From the IMG/VR virus record IMGVR_UViG_3300024520_000495, positions 1 to 23,865 of that record: 23,865 nt of DNA; one strand, given 5' to 3'. Below, piece by piece: positions 5,876 through 12,508 of the stretch (positions are counted from its first letter, which is position 1; the number at the start of each line of letters is the position of its first letter). A model generated the notes under the pieces. The model had not been told where the DNA came from, searched no databases, and saw only the letters and a program-made list of their open reading frames with translations. The DNA is from a virus. Position numbers and translations under genes: made by a program.

Positions 5876-6261
5876 AATCACACGTAAGCATGGAACAAAA
5901 CGTTTGCCCTATATGTCGCGAGACATTCGACACCGGAGCGATTCTATTGGATCGCAGACTGCGCGACTCAATGGAACGCCACACCACTACAGGCGCATCA
6001 ATCTGTCCCGCTTGCATTACGCAATCCGAGGATGGATGGATCGCGCTGGTTGGTGCGGACGGTCCAACGCGTAACGGAAAGCTCAAGCCACAGGATGCTG
6101 TCTACACAGCGGAATATCTTTGGGTGAAGCGATACGTTGCCGACCAACTTTTCGACGTGTCACTCGACACACACCCGTTCGTGTATTTGGAACCCGCTGC
6201 AATCGAACGAGTGAAGGAAATCATCGCAGCGCACACAGAAAAGGAAAACGACAATGAGTAA
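5872..6261 (+). CDS. putative zinc-ribbon phage protein
   Basis: 129 aa. Two CxxC pairs, C12/C15 (CPIC) and C45/C48 (CPAC), enclose a conserved-looking segment GAILLDRRLRDSMERH and probably bind one zinc. The remainder is helical. The start is GTG at 5872, supported by GGAGG 7 nt upstream and overlap with the preceding stop; ATG at 5890 is an alternative without a good SD. Directly following another cysteine-rich gene, it may share a metal-dependent role, but this is speculative. Confidence 0.7.
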   Translation: MKSHVSMEQNVCPICRETFDTGAILLDRRLRDSMERHTTTGASICPACITQSEDGWIALVGADGPTRNGKLKPQDAVYTAEYLWVKRYVADQLFDVSLDTHPFVYLEPAAIERVKEIIAAHTEKENDNE

Positions 6262-6442
6262 ACGACCCGAAGGAATGACCGAGGAACATTTCGACTATCT
6301 GGATAATCTTCGCGAAAGCGGCCGCACAAATATGTTCGGTGCCGCTGCGTATCTTACAGATGAAATGTCTGTCCCTCGCCGCGATGCGCGTATGTATCTG
6401 TCGCACTGGATGGAAACATTCGGCGAGAGGCATCCGCAATGA
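6254..6442 (+). CDS. conserved small phage protein, 62 aa
   Basis: The core E-H-F-D-Y-L-D-x-L-R-E-S-G-x-T-N-M-F-G-A (residues 11-30), followed by an R-x-A-R-x-x-L-S-x-W-M motif, matches a small protein family widespread in tailed phages with no known activity. It is helical and lacks cysteines. The ATG overlaps the previous gene by 8 nt, with an AAAAGGAAA SD-like stretch upstream, and the stop overlaps the next start by ATGA. Confidence 0.75.
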   Translation: MSKRPEGMTEEHFDYLDNLRESGRTNMFGAAAYLTDEMSVPRRDARMYLSHWMETFGERHPQ

Positions 6443-6672
6443 GAAATTCAACCAGAGACAAATTGTTCGATGGTCTGAACGAGTACATCGTCCTGTGGAA
6501 TATCGACGATTTAGCAATTGGATCGGTGTCGCTCTTGTCCGTAGGTGGGCGCGTGGCGATCATCCATGAATATCCCGACGCGCGTAACGGGTTCGAAGTT
6601 TACACGCAAGCCAAAGGAAGTACCGTCGCCGACGTTCGCAATGAACTCGGCTTAAACCCCAAAGGAGAGTAG
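6439..6672 (+). CDS. hypothetical protein, 77 aa
   Basis: Unrecognised mixed alpha/beta small protein (YIVLWNIDDLAIGSVSLL, then VAIIHEYPDARNGFEVYTQ). No membrane segment or metal motif. It begins at an ATGA overlap and ends with AAAGGAGAG-TAG, so its 3' end doubles as the Shine-Dalgarno for the gene at 6676. That arrangement is good evidence that it is a genuine member of the operon. Confidence 0.65.
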   Translation: MRNSTRDKLFDGLNEYIVLWNIDDLAIGSVSLLSVGGRVAIIHEYPDARNGFEVYTQAKGSTVADVRNELGLNPKGE

Positions 6673-6675
6673 AAA

Positions 6676-6942
6676 ATGATCAGAGTATTACTAGCAGCAT
6701 GGCTGCTGAGAAACACCGGAGCGGACGTTCAGTACATTGTCCGTAGACGATACAGCGGCACGAAAGGGCGCGGTACATCGGTACTGCGAGCATCGAACTT
6801 CAAGCAGGCGCGAGCCAAGTATCGAGCGATGCGAATAGCCGATGCCGACACCATCACCATCACGCTTGCGGCAGTAGTTGCGCAACGACACGGAACCGTT
6901 GCCGCTTCTGGCGCGGTATCACAATCGGAGAGTGAGAAATGA
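6676..6942 (+). CDS. hypothetical basic protein, 88 aa
   Basis: An unrecognised basic protein (many R and K between residues 12 and 55), with a short hydrophobic N-terminus MIRVLLAAWLLRN that could be an amphipathic or membrane-contacting helix. The C-terminus is A/S-rich. The ATG at 6676 has AAAGGAG 9 nt upstream, located in the end of the previous gene. The stop overlaps the next start (ATGA). DNA binding is possible from charge alone. Confidence 0.6.
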   Translation: MIRVLLAAWLLRNTGADVQYIVRRRYSGTKGRGTSVLRASNFKQARAKYRAMRIADADTITITLAAVVAQRHGTVAASGAVSQSESEK

Positions 6943-7115
6943 CACGAACACAAATGGAACACTGGTTGGGTAATCTCACCAGCGACGAAGCTGAAACATG
7001 CGCCGCAATAATCTTGAACGATATCAGCGAAGCGGCCGCATTGAACGCAATGATCGAATGGGCGCAAATGAACGGCGCGTCCGACAACCTGATCAATGCA
7101 ATGGAGGCGGAATAG
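6939..7115 (+). CDS. hypothetical protein, 58 aa
   Basis: This short gene lies in what would otherwise be a 170-nt gap. ATG 6939 overlaps the upstream stop as ATGA with CGGAGAGTGAG upstream. The product (MTRTQMEHWLGNLTSDEAE...MEAE) is acidic and wholly helical, ending in TAG at 7113-7115. No family is recognised. The matching overlaps on both sides make it a likely real gene. Confidence 0.65.
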   Translation: MTRTQMEHWLGNLTSDEAETCAAIILNDISEAAALNAMIEWAQMNGASDNLINAMEAE

Positions 7116-7270
7116 TGGATATCGTAATCAGCAGAGAGGAAATGAAGGAAGTCATTAAAGTATTTTTGACTGACCGCCTGAAACACAACAACCCGAAACC
7201 CGATGTCACAGCGATCTATTTCAGCAGTAACGATGAAACAGTTACCGCCGAACTCGCAGACGTAATTTAA
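7115..7270 (+). CDS. hypothetical protein, 51 aa (GTG start)
   Basis: A small unrecognised protein with alpha then beta character (MDIVISREEMKEVIKVFLTD, then VTAIYFSSNDETVTAEL). GTG 7115 shares its G with the TAG of the previous gene and has GGAGG 7 nt upstream, so it is preferred to the upstream in-frame codons and to ATG 7142. It ends 10 nt before the next start. Confidence 0.6.
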   Translation: MDIVISREEMKEVIKVFLTDRLKHNNPKPDVTAIYFSSNDETVTAELADVI

Positions 7271-7280
7271 GGAGAAAAGA

Positions 7281-7502
7281 ATGAACCACGGCAAAATAGA
7301 ATGGTGGGGCTACCTGCACACCAACGGGGCAATACTGCCCAAGCGGTATTTCGGGCCGCGCGATATTTCCGAAGCAAACGAGTCGCCATTCGTGGCGGAA
7401 GTTTACGGGCCATTCAACGCACACGGTGTTGAGGACGCTCGGATCATTTTGAACAAACACTTTCGACCCTTCAAAGGAGATACACCATGCATAACGGAAT
7501 GA
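7281..7502 (+). CDS. conserved phage protein (WGYLHTNG...KRYFGPRDI)
   Basis: 73 aa. The motif W-G-Y-L-H-T-N-G-x-x-x-x-K-R-Y-F-G-P-x-D-I followed by S-P-F-V-A-x-V-Y-G-P-F is shared with small proteins of unknown function in many enterobacterial and other proteobacterial phages. AAGGAG precedes ATG 7281 at 7 nt. The 3' end overlaps the DUF932 gene by 16 nt and supplies its SD (AAAGGAG), so the two are probably co-translated. Confidence 0.75.
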   Translation: MNHGKIEWWGYLHTNGAILPKRYFGPRDISEANESPFVAEVYGPFNAHGVEDARIILNKHFRPFKGDTPCITE

Positions 7503-8614
7503 CATTACAGGACATGCTCACCGAGGTAGTCCGACACAACAGCACGAAGCAAGATTACATCGCCAAGACCGATGAACACCTCGCGATGGTGAACATGCCG
7601 AATGCCGGGTATGAAAATGATCTTTCGCTTGTACTCTCGCGGCCAGAATCAAGCGAGTTGGAACGCTTCGGGATCACCGAGAATTTCCACCGTCAGGTTT
7701 CCGCGCGGCTACAGATTCCGTCGAAGTATTATTTTCGACTGATGAAGGATCACCGCGATTTACTGTTGAACAATGTGAATGAGTTGTTCAATCGTGAACC
7801 GGAACTTCGCATGGTTCGAACGCTGGACGGGCAGGCCAGAGCGTTTTTGTCTCGCCAGTATCGGCGCGTGGACAATCAGGAAATTCTTGAGTCCACATTG
7901 CCTGTGATCCAAAGCGGGTTCGACACGACGATTCTCAATACCTTCGTGGACGATAACCGCATGAAGTTCAAATGCCTTTTCAATGGCAAGGACCACGAAA
8001 TCAATCTTGGTGAAACACCGCGGTCGCGTGGCAAGGACGAGATCGTTCACACCGGGTTTGAAATGGGGAACTGCGAAACAGGCGGCGGCTCGTTTTACCT
8101 TCGTGGCTTCACGTTCACCGACTACTGCACGAATGGGTGTGTATTCGGGGCCGAGGAAATCGCATCGTTCAAGCAGATTCATGTTGGATCGAAACTCGGT
8201 ATCACCGAGGGCATGTTGCTATCGAATGAAACGATGAAAAAAGAGGACGAGTTGATCATCAGCGCCGCGAAAGATGTTCTCACCAGCCTCGCATCGCCGA
8301 AGTTCACCGAGCAAGTCGGCAACAAGTTACGGGCAATGAGGCAAGGGCAAACGGTAAAGGACCCACACGCCGCTGTTGAAGTGATCACAAAAGAATTGCG
8401 ACTGTCTGAAAAACAATCGCGTGGTGTACTTGAATCGTTCATTCGCGATCAAGATTACTCCCAATGGGGAATGCTCAATGCCGTGACGGAACAGGCCAAC
8501 AAGGAGGACGATTATCTGCAAGCGTCGCACATTGAGGAACTCGGAAACAACATCATCAACCTTCCCGCTAACCGCTGGTCGGGTATCGCAAACGCAGTGT
8601 TAGTCGCTGCATGA
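7487..8614 (+). CDS. DUF932 family protein
   Basis: 375 aa, a good length for the phage/plasmid DUF932 family. Typical features are the N-terminal region with QVSARLQIPSKYYFRLM (about residues 68-85), the conserved L-x-x-x-Y-R-x-V-D-N core (SRQYRRVDNQEILE, about residues 119-133), and the later TDYCTNGCVFG segment. The biochemical role is unproven; family members often sit beside recombination or mobilisation genes, as here, where an annealing protein and an exonuclease follow. The SD AAAGGAG precedes ATG 7487, and the gene overlaps neighbours on both sides. Confidence 0.85.
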   Translation: MHNGMTLQDMLTEVVRHNSTKQDYIAKTDEHLAMVNMPNAGYENDLSLVLSRPESSELERFGITENFHRQVSARLQIPSKYYFRLMKDHRDLLLNNVNELFNREPELRMVRTLDGQARAFLSRQYRRVDNQEILESTLPVIQSGFDTTILNTFVDDNRMKFKCLFNGKDHEINLGETPRSRGKDEIVHTGFEMGNCETGGGSFYLRGFTFTDYCTNGCVFGAEEIASFKQIHVGSKLGITEGMLLSNETMKKEDELIISAAKDVLTSLASPKFTEQVGNKLRAMRQGQTVKDPHAAVEVITKELRLSEKQSRGVLESFIRDQDYSQWGMLNAVTEQANKEDDYLQASHIEELGNNIINLPANRWSGIANAVLVAA

Positions 8615-8781
8615 TCCGTGTGATATTCGAGTTCGAAACTGAGGATGATGCTCAGGCATTTATCGTCAACGTCGAACACAATATCAATCTTGGCAACCTT
8701 ACGATCACAAGGACGTGGTCGTGGGGTTCCGAGGTATTTGAACCTATTGCATTACTGGAGAACGAAAATGACGAAGACTGA
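8611..8781 (+). CDS. hypothetical protein, 56 aa
   Basis: A small gene nested between DUF932 and the next gene. ATG 8611 overlaps the DUF932 stop (ATGA), and the frame stays open to TGA 8779-8781, overlapping the next gene by 14 nt. The product (MIRVIFEFETEDDAQAFIVNV...) begins with a beta strand and helix and is acidic at the end. No family is recognised and no strong SD is visible, so translation would rely on coupling. It fills an otherwise unexplained 150-nt gap. Confidence 0.6.
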   Translation: MIRVIFEFETEDDAQAFIVNVEHNINLGNLTITRTWSWGSEVFEPIALLENENDED

Positions 8782-9088
8782 AACCGCAGCACACGAAAAC
8801 GAACTGAACCGCATCGCATCCGACTTTACTGCGAAGGGATTACCGCCTCGCATGTGGGGTGGCATTGCCCGCTATCTAGCGCATGGGATTCCGCCCGGTG
8901 GATTTTTGACCGCCGTTATCTCAAACGATTTACGGGGAAGCGTAGCTCACGGAGACGATGAAAATATCAACCTACTGCCGCAGTACGTAAAGTTTTTTTA
9001 CAACTGCGTATCCAGTAACTGTTGGGGATCACCCAAACGATTCGATGCGTGGATCGATAAAGGCGGTTTCGTAGGTGGTGCCCAATGA
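8768..9088 (+). CDS. conserved phage hypothetical protein, 106 aa
   Basis: Contains R-Y-L-A-H-G-I-P-P-G-G-F-L-T-A-V-I-S-N-D-L-R-G with a following D-E-N and a C-terminal C-W-G-S-P-x-x-x-x-A-W-I. This pattern recurs in phages of Proteobacteria without known function. GGAG lies 7 nt before ATG 8768. An upstream extension of the frame runs through the previous small gene and was rejected. The stop overlaps the next start (ATGA). Confidence 0.75.
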   Translation: MTKTETAAHENELNRIASDFTAKGLPPRMWGGIARYLAHGIPPGGFLTAVISNDLRGSVAHGDDENINLLPQYVKFFYNCVSSNCWGSPKRFDAWIDKGGFVGGAQ

Positions 9089-9297
9089 AAGTTTACGAAA
9101 TGATGTTTACCGATCCCGAACAGGGATTCATCAGGCAATGGCGGCGCAACAAAAAAGGAGTGGCAGAGTTAACGCTTGAATGGAGTCAGGCATATCCGCT
9201 ACGGGAACTACACACGGTTGAGTATCTGGAAATTCCAACCGACAAAGTGGCGCTGATCGACTGGCTGAATATCAATGCCAAAAGGAGTTCGACATGA
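9085..9297 (+). CDS. hypothetical protein, 70 aa
   Basis: Unrecognised and mainly beta in character (KVYEMMFTDPEQGFIRQWRR, then TVEYLEIPTDKVALIDWLN). It starts at an ATGA overlap, and its last codons (AAAAGGAGTTCGAC) form the Shine-Dalgarno of the next gene. It has no membrane segment or cysteines and lies between two conserved phage small genes. Confidence 0.65.
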   Translation: MKVYEMMFTDPEQGFIRQWRRNKKGVAELTLEWSQAYPLRELHTVEYLEIPTDKVALIDWLNINAKRSST

Positions 9298-9557
9298 TGA
9301 GCGACCGCGAACGGGCACAGCTTTCCAAGATGCTTGATCCTATCTGCAACGCCGTTGCGGAATCCTACCGCCAAGCGATAATCATGCGATGTGAAGTAAC
9401 GCAATTCCTCGCTGTGTACAACGGCGCGGAGGGTGAGGATTTAGGACCTTTGATTGCTACTACTATCGAAACCTCTCAGCCGTTGACGCAACGCTGGCTG
9501 GACGAGATTGGAATGATTACACGGGCACGAAAAATTGAGAAAGGAGAGTACGAATGA
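9294..9557 (+). CDS. hypothetical helical protein, 87 aa
   Basis: Unrecognised, probably all helical (RERAQLSKMLDPICNAVAES, QPLTQRWLDEIG). Tandem ATGs at 9294 and 9297 are both usable; AAAGGAG ends 6 nt before the first. The stop overlaps the ERF gene start (ATGA), and its last codons carry the AAAGGAG that serves ERF. The fixed coupling suggests it may be an accessory to the annealing protein, which is inference from position. Confidence 0.65.
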   Translation: MMSDRERAQLSKMLDPICNAVAESYRQAIIMRCEVTQFLAVYNGAEGEDLGPLIATTIETSQPLTQRWLDEIGMITRARKIEKGEYE

Positions 9558-10357
9558 CAGGCGACAAAAAAGAAAAGGCATTTATGGCTGATGCAGTACC
9601 AGCCGAAAACAGGCTGGACGAAAACGACGACGTAGATGATCGTCCAGAATCCAATCAGACTGAACCAGTGGACGGGCCACCAGCAAAAGAGGCCACGCTA
9701 TATGAACGCATACTGTGGGTTCGTGATCGCGTGACACGCCTCGGTAAAGACTCGACCGTATCCACAGGCGGCAGCGGATCGTACAACGCAATCAGCCATG
9801 ACAAGGTGACTGCATTCATTCGCCCGAAGATGGTTCAGGCAGGGATCATGTCGTATCTGGACTGCATCGAGGCAACGGACGCAGATACGGGCGCGGTCAC
9901 CGGGAAGGGTCGAAAGATCGTTCAGCACCGAGCCAAGTTCAACGTCATTTTCGCGAACTGCCACGACAAAGAGGATGCGATTGCGATTCAGCTATACGCT
10001 TATGCGGACGACTTCGGAGACAAAGCCCCCGGCAAAGCGGCCAGCTACGCAATGAAATACGCGCTGCTGAAAATGTTTATGATCGAAACAGGCGAAGAGG
10101 ATGAGGAACGCGTCGAACCAGATGGAGGTCAAGCGGCGCTATTAGTCGATAACGAAACGATGCTCACCGACCTGTACGCCGTTGCCGAAGAATGTTTTGG
10201 AGACGATGCGCCGAAGATGCTACTGGCAATGGCGAACCGTCGCTTCAACGTCGACAACTACGGCAAGATTCCACAGGACCGATTCAACGATGCAGTCCGA
10301 TCGCTCCGGGTCAAGGCCGCTTCACTCGCGCCGAAGGAGAGTGCCGATGAATCGTGA
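9554..10357 (+). CDS. erf: ERF family single-strand annealing protein
   Basis: 267 aa. ERF proteins bind single-stranded DNA and promote annealing in phage recombination. The family core runs from about residue 77 to 186: Y-N-A-I-S-H-D-K-V with I-R-P and Q-A-G-I, then G-D-K-A-P-G-K-A-x-S-Y-A-x-K-Y-A-L-L-K-M-F, ending IETGEEDEE. The first 45 residues are acidic and disordered-looking, and the C-terminal 80 residues are less conserved, possibly a protein-interaction tail. AAAGGAG precedes ATG 9554. Four genes downstream lies a YqaJ-type exonuclease, its expected partner. Confidence 0.9.
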   Translation: MTGDKKEKAFMADAVPAENRLDENDDVDDRPESNQTEPVDGPPAKEATLYERILWVRDRVTRLGKDSTVSTGGSGSYNAISHDKVTAFIRPKMVQAGIMSYLDCIEATDADTGAVTGKGRKIVQHRAKFNVIFANCHDKEDAIAIQLYAYADDFGDKAPGKAASYAMKYALLKMFMIETGEEDEERVEPDGGQAALLVDNETMLTDLYAVAEECFGDDAPKMLLAMANRRFNVDNYGKIPQDRFNDAVRSLRVKAASLAPKESADES

Positions 10358-10550
10358 ATTCAAATCGGATCTCATTCGAACGAACCAGAAAACCAAAGAG
10401 TGTTATCACGAACTGAACGATCACATGTATACCGTTCGCGATAAAAAACTGATCGGCGTTCGAAACGATAAATTGAATCGGGCGTTTCTATTGCTCGATC
10501 TGGCTATCTGCGAAATGAACGAAGCGCTGGGCAAAAATAGGAGTGATTGA
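10347..10550 (+). CDS. hypothetical helical protein, 67 aa
   Basis: Unrecognised, basic and helical (KSDLIRTNQKTKECYHELND, then KLNRAFLLLDLAICEMNEAL). It overlaps the end of ERF by 11 nt and uses the GAAGGAG inside the ERF 3' end as SD. The longer frame upstream lies wholly in ERF and was rejected. Lying between ERF and the exonuclease, it may be a recombination accessory, but nothing in the sequence proves that. Confidence 0.65.
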   Translation: MNREFKSDLIRTNQKTKECYHELNDHMYTVRDKKLIGVRNDKLNRAFLLLDLAICEMNEALGKNRSD

Positions 10551-10551
10551 A

Positions 10552-10740
10552 ATGACCGAGAATGAATCGAAGGACAAACTGTGTCCGCTAATGGCGTGTC
10601 GGCCAATGTCATTTTGTGTTGGTAGTAATTGCATGGCTTGGCGTTGGAACGAACCGATGTTCAACGGCGAGGACAGTTACGTTTCCGAGCCGGGTCCAAC
10701 TGGTTACTGCGGGCTGGCAGGAAAGGAGGTATCGGAATGA
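10552..10740 (+). CDS. conserved cysteine-rich phage protein, 62 aa
   Basis: Cysteines C11, C16, C22, C27 and C53 lie in the pattern CPLM...C...C-V-G-S-x-C-M-A-W-R-W ... G-Y-C-G-L, which recurs in small phage proteins and suggests a bound metal, zinc or possibly an iron-sulphur cluster. ATG 10552 follows the previous stop by one base, with AGGAG 8 nt upstream. The in-frame GTG at 10543 has no SD. It ends in AAAGGAGG, the SD for the next gene. Position beside the exonuclease gene is its main clue. Confidence 0.7.
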   Translation: MTENESKDKLCPLMACRPMSFCVGSNCMAWRWNEPMFNGEDSYVSEPGPTGYCGLAGKEVSE

Positions 10741-11057
10741 CTGTTCATTACCCCGCAGGATTTTGGCAATGGTACCGAAGCGCGGACGGTCAGCGAGTCT
10801 GGAAAGACTTTGAACGCCGCGCTTTGGAAATGGCAACGGTTCGGAAACACTACGGAGCGAAGGCGATCATCGAAGTGATTCGGTGGGACACTGCGTTGCG
10901 TGGTGGAACCGACTTCAAGATGAATAACAACTGGGCACCCGGCTTGGCACGACGCTGGCTATCGAAACATGGCCGACAGCATCCGGGATTTTTTAGACTG
11001 CGCGACGCTTTCGGTAATGACGAAGTGATCGTTCACGGACAGAAGGTACCGTTCTGA
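10737..11057 (+). CDS. conserved phage protein, 106 aa
   Basis: The segment A-K-A-I-I-E-x-I-R-W (residues about 41-50), then F-K-M-N-N-N-W-A-P-x-x-A-R-R-W, then G-F-F-R-x-R is a recognisable conserved pattern in proteobacterial phages, often next to recombination genes; its function is unknown. A very strong SD (AAAGGAGG) lies 7 nt before ATG 10737, and the stop overlaps the exonuclease start by one base (TGATG). Co-translation with the nuclease suggests a shared pathway. Confidence 0.75.
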   Translation: MTVHYPAGFWQWYRSADGQRVWKDFERRALEMATVRKHYGAKAIIEVIRWDTALRGGTDFKMNNNWAPGLARRWLSKHGRQHPGFFRLRDAFGNDEVIVHGQKVPF

Positions 11058-11743
11058 TGAGAGTTCTGACAGAGAAACAAGGTGATGATCTTTGGGACAT
11101 TGCTCGCAAGGGTCGCATCACCGCATCGAGTATCGGGAAAGTGTTAGCGGGCAAGGGCACGAAAGGCCGATACGAATATATGTTGCAACTAGTAATGGAC
11201 TTGGAAGGGATCGAGGATTTCCAAGACTCGGCAAGCTGGTTCGAAGATGGGCGCCGCTACGAAGGTCATGCGCGAGGCTGGTATGACTGGAACGTGAAGG
11301 AGGTAAAAGAAACCGGGTTCGTATTGCACGACGAATACAACTGGCTCGGCGCGTCACCGGATGGACTGGTCGGCGATGATGGAATGATCGAGATTAAGTT
11401 CCGCAAAACGCTCAAGACGTATCACGATTCGAACATCAAGGACCCACCACGCAGTTATTTATCGCAGATGCAAACGGGCATGTGGGTATGCAATCGCGAG
11501 TGGTGCGATTACGTTAACTATTGGCGGTCCGATGAACACGGAAAGGAGCAAGCACACGTTCGCAGAATCTACCGCGACGAAGGACGCATCCGAGAATTGG
11601 AGGACGCTGCATTGGTTTTCTGGTCCGAGGCTTTAACGCTATTCAGGAAACGAACAGGTAAGGATCAATTCCTGTTTCCGTTCGATGATCCCGAAGCACA
11701 CAAAAAACGCACCAAGAAAAGAGAGGTACAAAATGAAACGTAA
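11057..11743 (+). CDS. YqaJ-type viral recombinase / lambda exonuclease family nuclease
   Basis: 228 aa. The family degrades one strand of linear duplex DNA from 5' ends to give 3' tails for an annealing protein. The PD-(D/E)xK core is intact: E69 in G-R-R-Y-E, then G-A-S-P-D-G with D102, E112 and K114 (I-E-I-K), and Q137 in the L-S-Q-M-Q motif. The D-x9-E-x-K spacing equals that of lambda Exo (D119, E129, K131). The start shares a base with the upstream stop. It pairs functionally with the ERF protein at 9554. The C-terminus is strongly basic. Confidence 0.9.
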   Translation: MRVLTEKQGDDLWDIARKGRITASSIGKVLAGKGTKGRYEYMLQLVMDLEGIEDFQDSASWFEDGRRYEGHARGWYDWNVKEVKETGFVLHDEYNWLGASPDGLVGDDGMIEIKFRKTLKTYHDSNIKDPPRSYLSQMQTGMWVCNREWCDYVNYWRSDEHGKEQAHVRRIYRDEGRIRELEDAALVFWSEALTLFRKRTGKDQFLFPFDDPEAHKKRTKKREVQNET

Positions 11744-11951
11744 CAAAGAGAATTACCGTTCGAACAAATCCCGCAAGCGGGCATTACACATCAACCAGCG
11801 CGGTCACAGTGACGGATTCACGTATACGACTTTGGGTATCTCGTTTGCGGGACTCGATATTGTCAACCGTCTGAAAAACGCATTCAGAAAATCGAAACAT
11901 CGTGCGGCTCGCATAGCGCGATTCAAAAGTAAGCAACGGAGGGGTCGATAA
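11733..11951 (+). CDS. hypothetical very basic protein, 72 aa
   Basis: Extremely rich in K and R, especially residues 2-18 and 47-72 (FRKSKHRAARIARFKSKQRR). This is consistent with nucleic acid binding or a disordered polycation; no family is recognised. It overlaps the exonuclease end by 11 nt with GAGAGG 6 nt before ATG 11733. The frame upstream lies inside the nuclease gene and was rejected. The stop overlaps the next ATG (TAATG). Confidence 0.6.
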   Translation: MKRNKENYRSNKSRKRALHINQRGHSDGFTYTTLGISFAGLDIVNRLKNAFRKSKHRAARIARFKSKQRRGR

Positions 11952-12133
11952 TGTTCAGAGGTGAAACAGTTTTATCCGGTGGGCAACACCCCGGTACCGA
12001 TCTGGTCGTATGCGAAACGGCTGCTGGTTTTTACTTAGGATTTCGGAACCCGGACGGTTCCCCCTACTCGCGAGAAACCGCTTACATGACTGAGCGAATG
12101 GCTCGCGCGATTTATGAATTGATCCGACGATAG
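11951..12133 (+). CDS. hypothetical protein, 60 aa, last gene of the rightward operon
   Basis: A small, mostly beta protein (GETVLSGG, DLVVCETAAGFYLGFR) with a helical end (TERMARAIYELIRR). No family is recognised. GGAGG lies 8 nt before ATG 11951, which shares its first base with the upstream TAA. It is followed by a hairpin and then by the operon terminator about 75 nt on, so it appears to be the last translated gene of the block. Confidence 0.6.
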   Translation: MFRGETVLSGGQHPGTDLVVCETAAGFYLGFRNPDGSPYSRETAYMTERMARAIYELIRR

Positions 12134-12146
12134 ATCGGACCCCCAG

Positions 12147-12176
12147 CATCGGCGTTTCATTCTCCTTTCGCCGATG
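12147..12176 (+). repeat. 8-bp hairpin with Shine-Dalgarno-complementary loop
   Basis: CATCGGCG (12147-12154) pairs perfectly with CGCCGATG (12169-12176) around a 14-nt loop containing TCTCCTTT, the complement of the AAAGGAGA ribosome-binding motif used throughout this window. It lies just after the last operon gene and has no T-tract, so it may protect the transcript 3' end. Confidence 0.35.
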
Positions 12177-12208
12177 TACGAATGCCCTTGTCGGAGGGTG
12201 TTCAGCTT

Positions 12209-12250
12209 GCCGCTCCGCAGCGCCGCTCGTTGTGGGGCGGCCTTTTTTTT
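12209..12250 (+). terminator. rho-independent terminator of the rightward operon
   Basis: The stem GCCGCTCCGCA pairs with TGTGGGGCGGC over 11 positions with two G-U pairs, enclosing an 11-nt loop, and is followed by T8 (12243-12250). It is positioned to end the 28-gene transcript. Confidence 0.8.
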
Positions 12251-12458
12251 GTTTTAGATTTACTGCTATTGCCTCTGGTGGGCGCGTGGTACGTGTGATC
12301 TGAGGCGGTCTGGTCGATACCCGTTTTGAGAATGGCTTACCTATGCCGATAAATCCGCGCAAAACGGATCCGGAATTCTACAAGCTAACAACCACGCGGG
12401 TTGTAGCACCGCGCCTCGATGCCCAACGCTGGTAAGCGGTTGATTGTGGGGTGCGTAG
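12251..12458. other. intergenic, with inverted repeats and one micro-ORF
   Basis: No gene of normal size. CCGTTTTG (12321-12328) and CAAAACGG (12360-12367) form an 8-bp inverted repeat, and ACAACC (12388-12393) with GGTTGT (12399-12404) a 6-bp hairpin. A 30-codon plus-strand frame, ATG 12343 to TAA 12435, has coding-like composition but no good ribosome-binding site. These may be operators upstream of the single-gene unit. Confidence 0.4.
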
Positions 12459-12508
12459 TAAAATGGGTATGTGGGGCGAACTGCTACCCCGCGTGTTCTT
12501 TAACAATT
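12459..12508 (+). promoter_or_regulatory. promoter -10-like box, hairpin and rrn-type boxA leader
   Basis: A TAAAAT hexamer (12459-12464; no well-spaced -35, with TTGATT at 12440 only 13 nt away) is followed by the hairpin GTGGGG (12471-12476) / CCCCGC (12487-12492). Two bases later comes TGTTCTTTAACAATT (12494-12508), which matches the boxA antitermination motif of proteobacterial rRNA leaders. The order hairpin-then-boxA is that of E. coli rrn leaders. NusB/NusE would bind boxA RNA; antitermination here is inferred. Confidence 0.55.

Noticed and set aside
11955-12362. A 135-codon minus-strand frame opposite the last operon gene and its terminator
   Set aside because: It has an SD-like AAAGGAGA nearby only because of the hairpin loop. 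It crosses the terminator and overlaps a well-supported plus-strand gene.
12367-12380. Adjacent BamHI- and EcoRI-like sites (GGATCC then GAATTC)
   Set aside because: Looks like a cloning linker, but the flanks are continuous with the intergenic region and there is no vector sequence. A chance match is the simplest reading.
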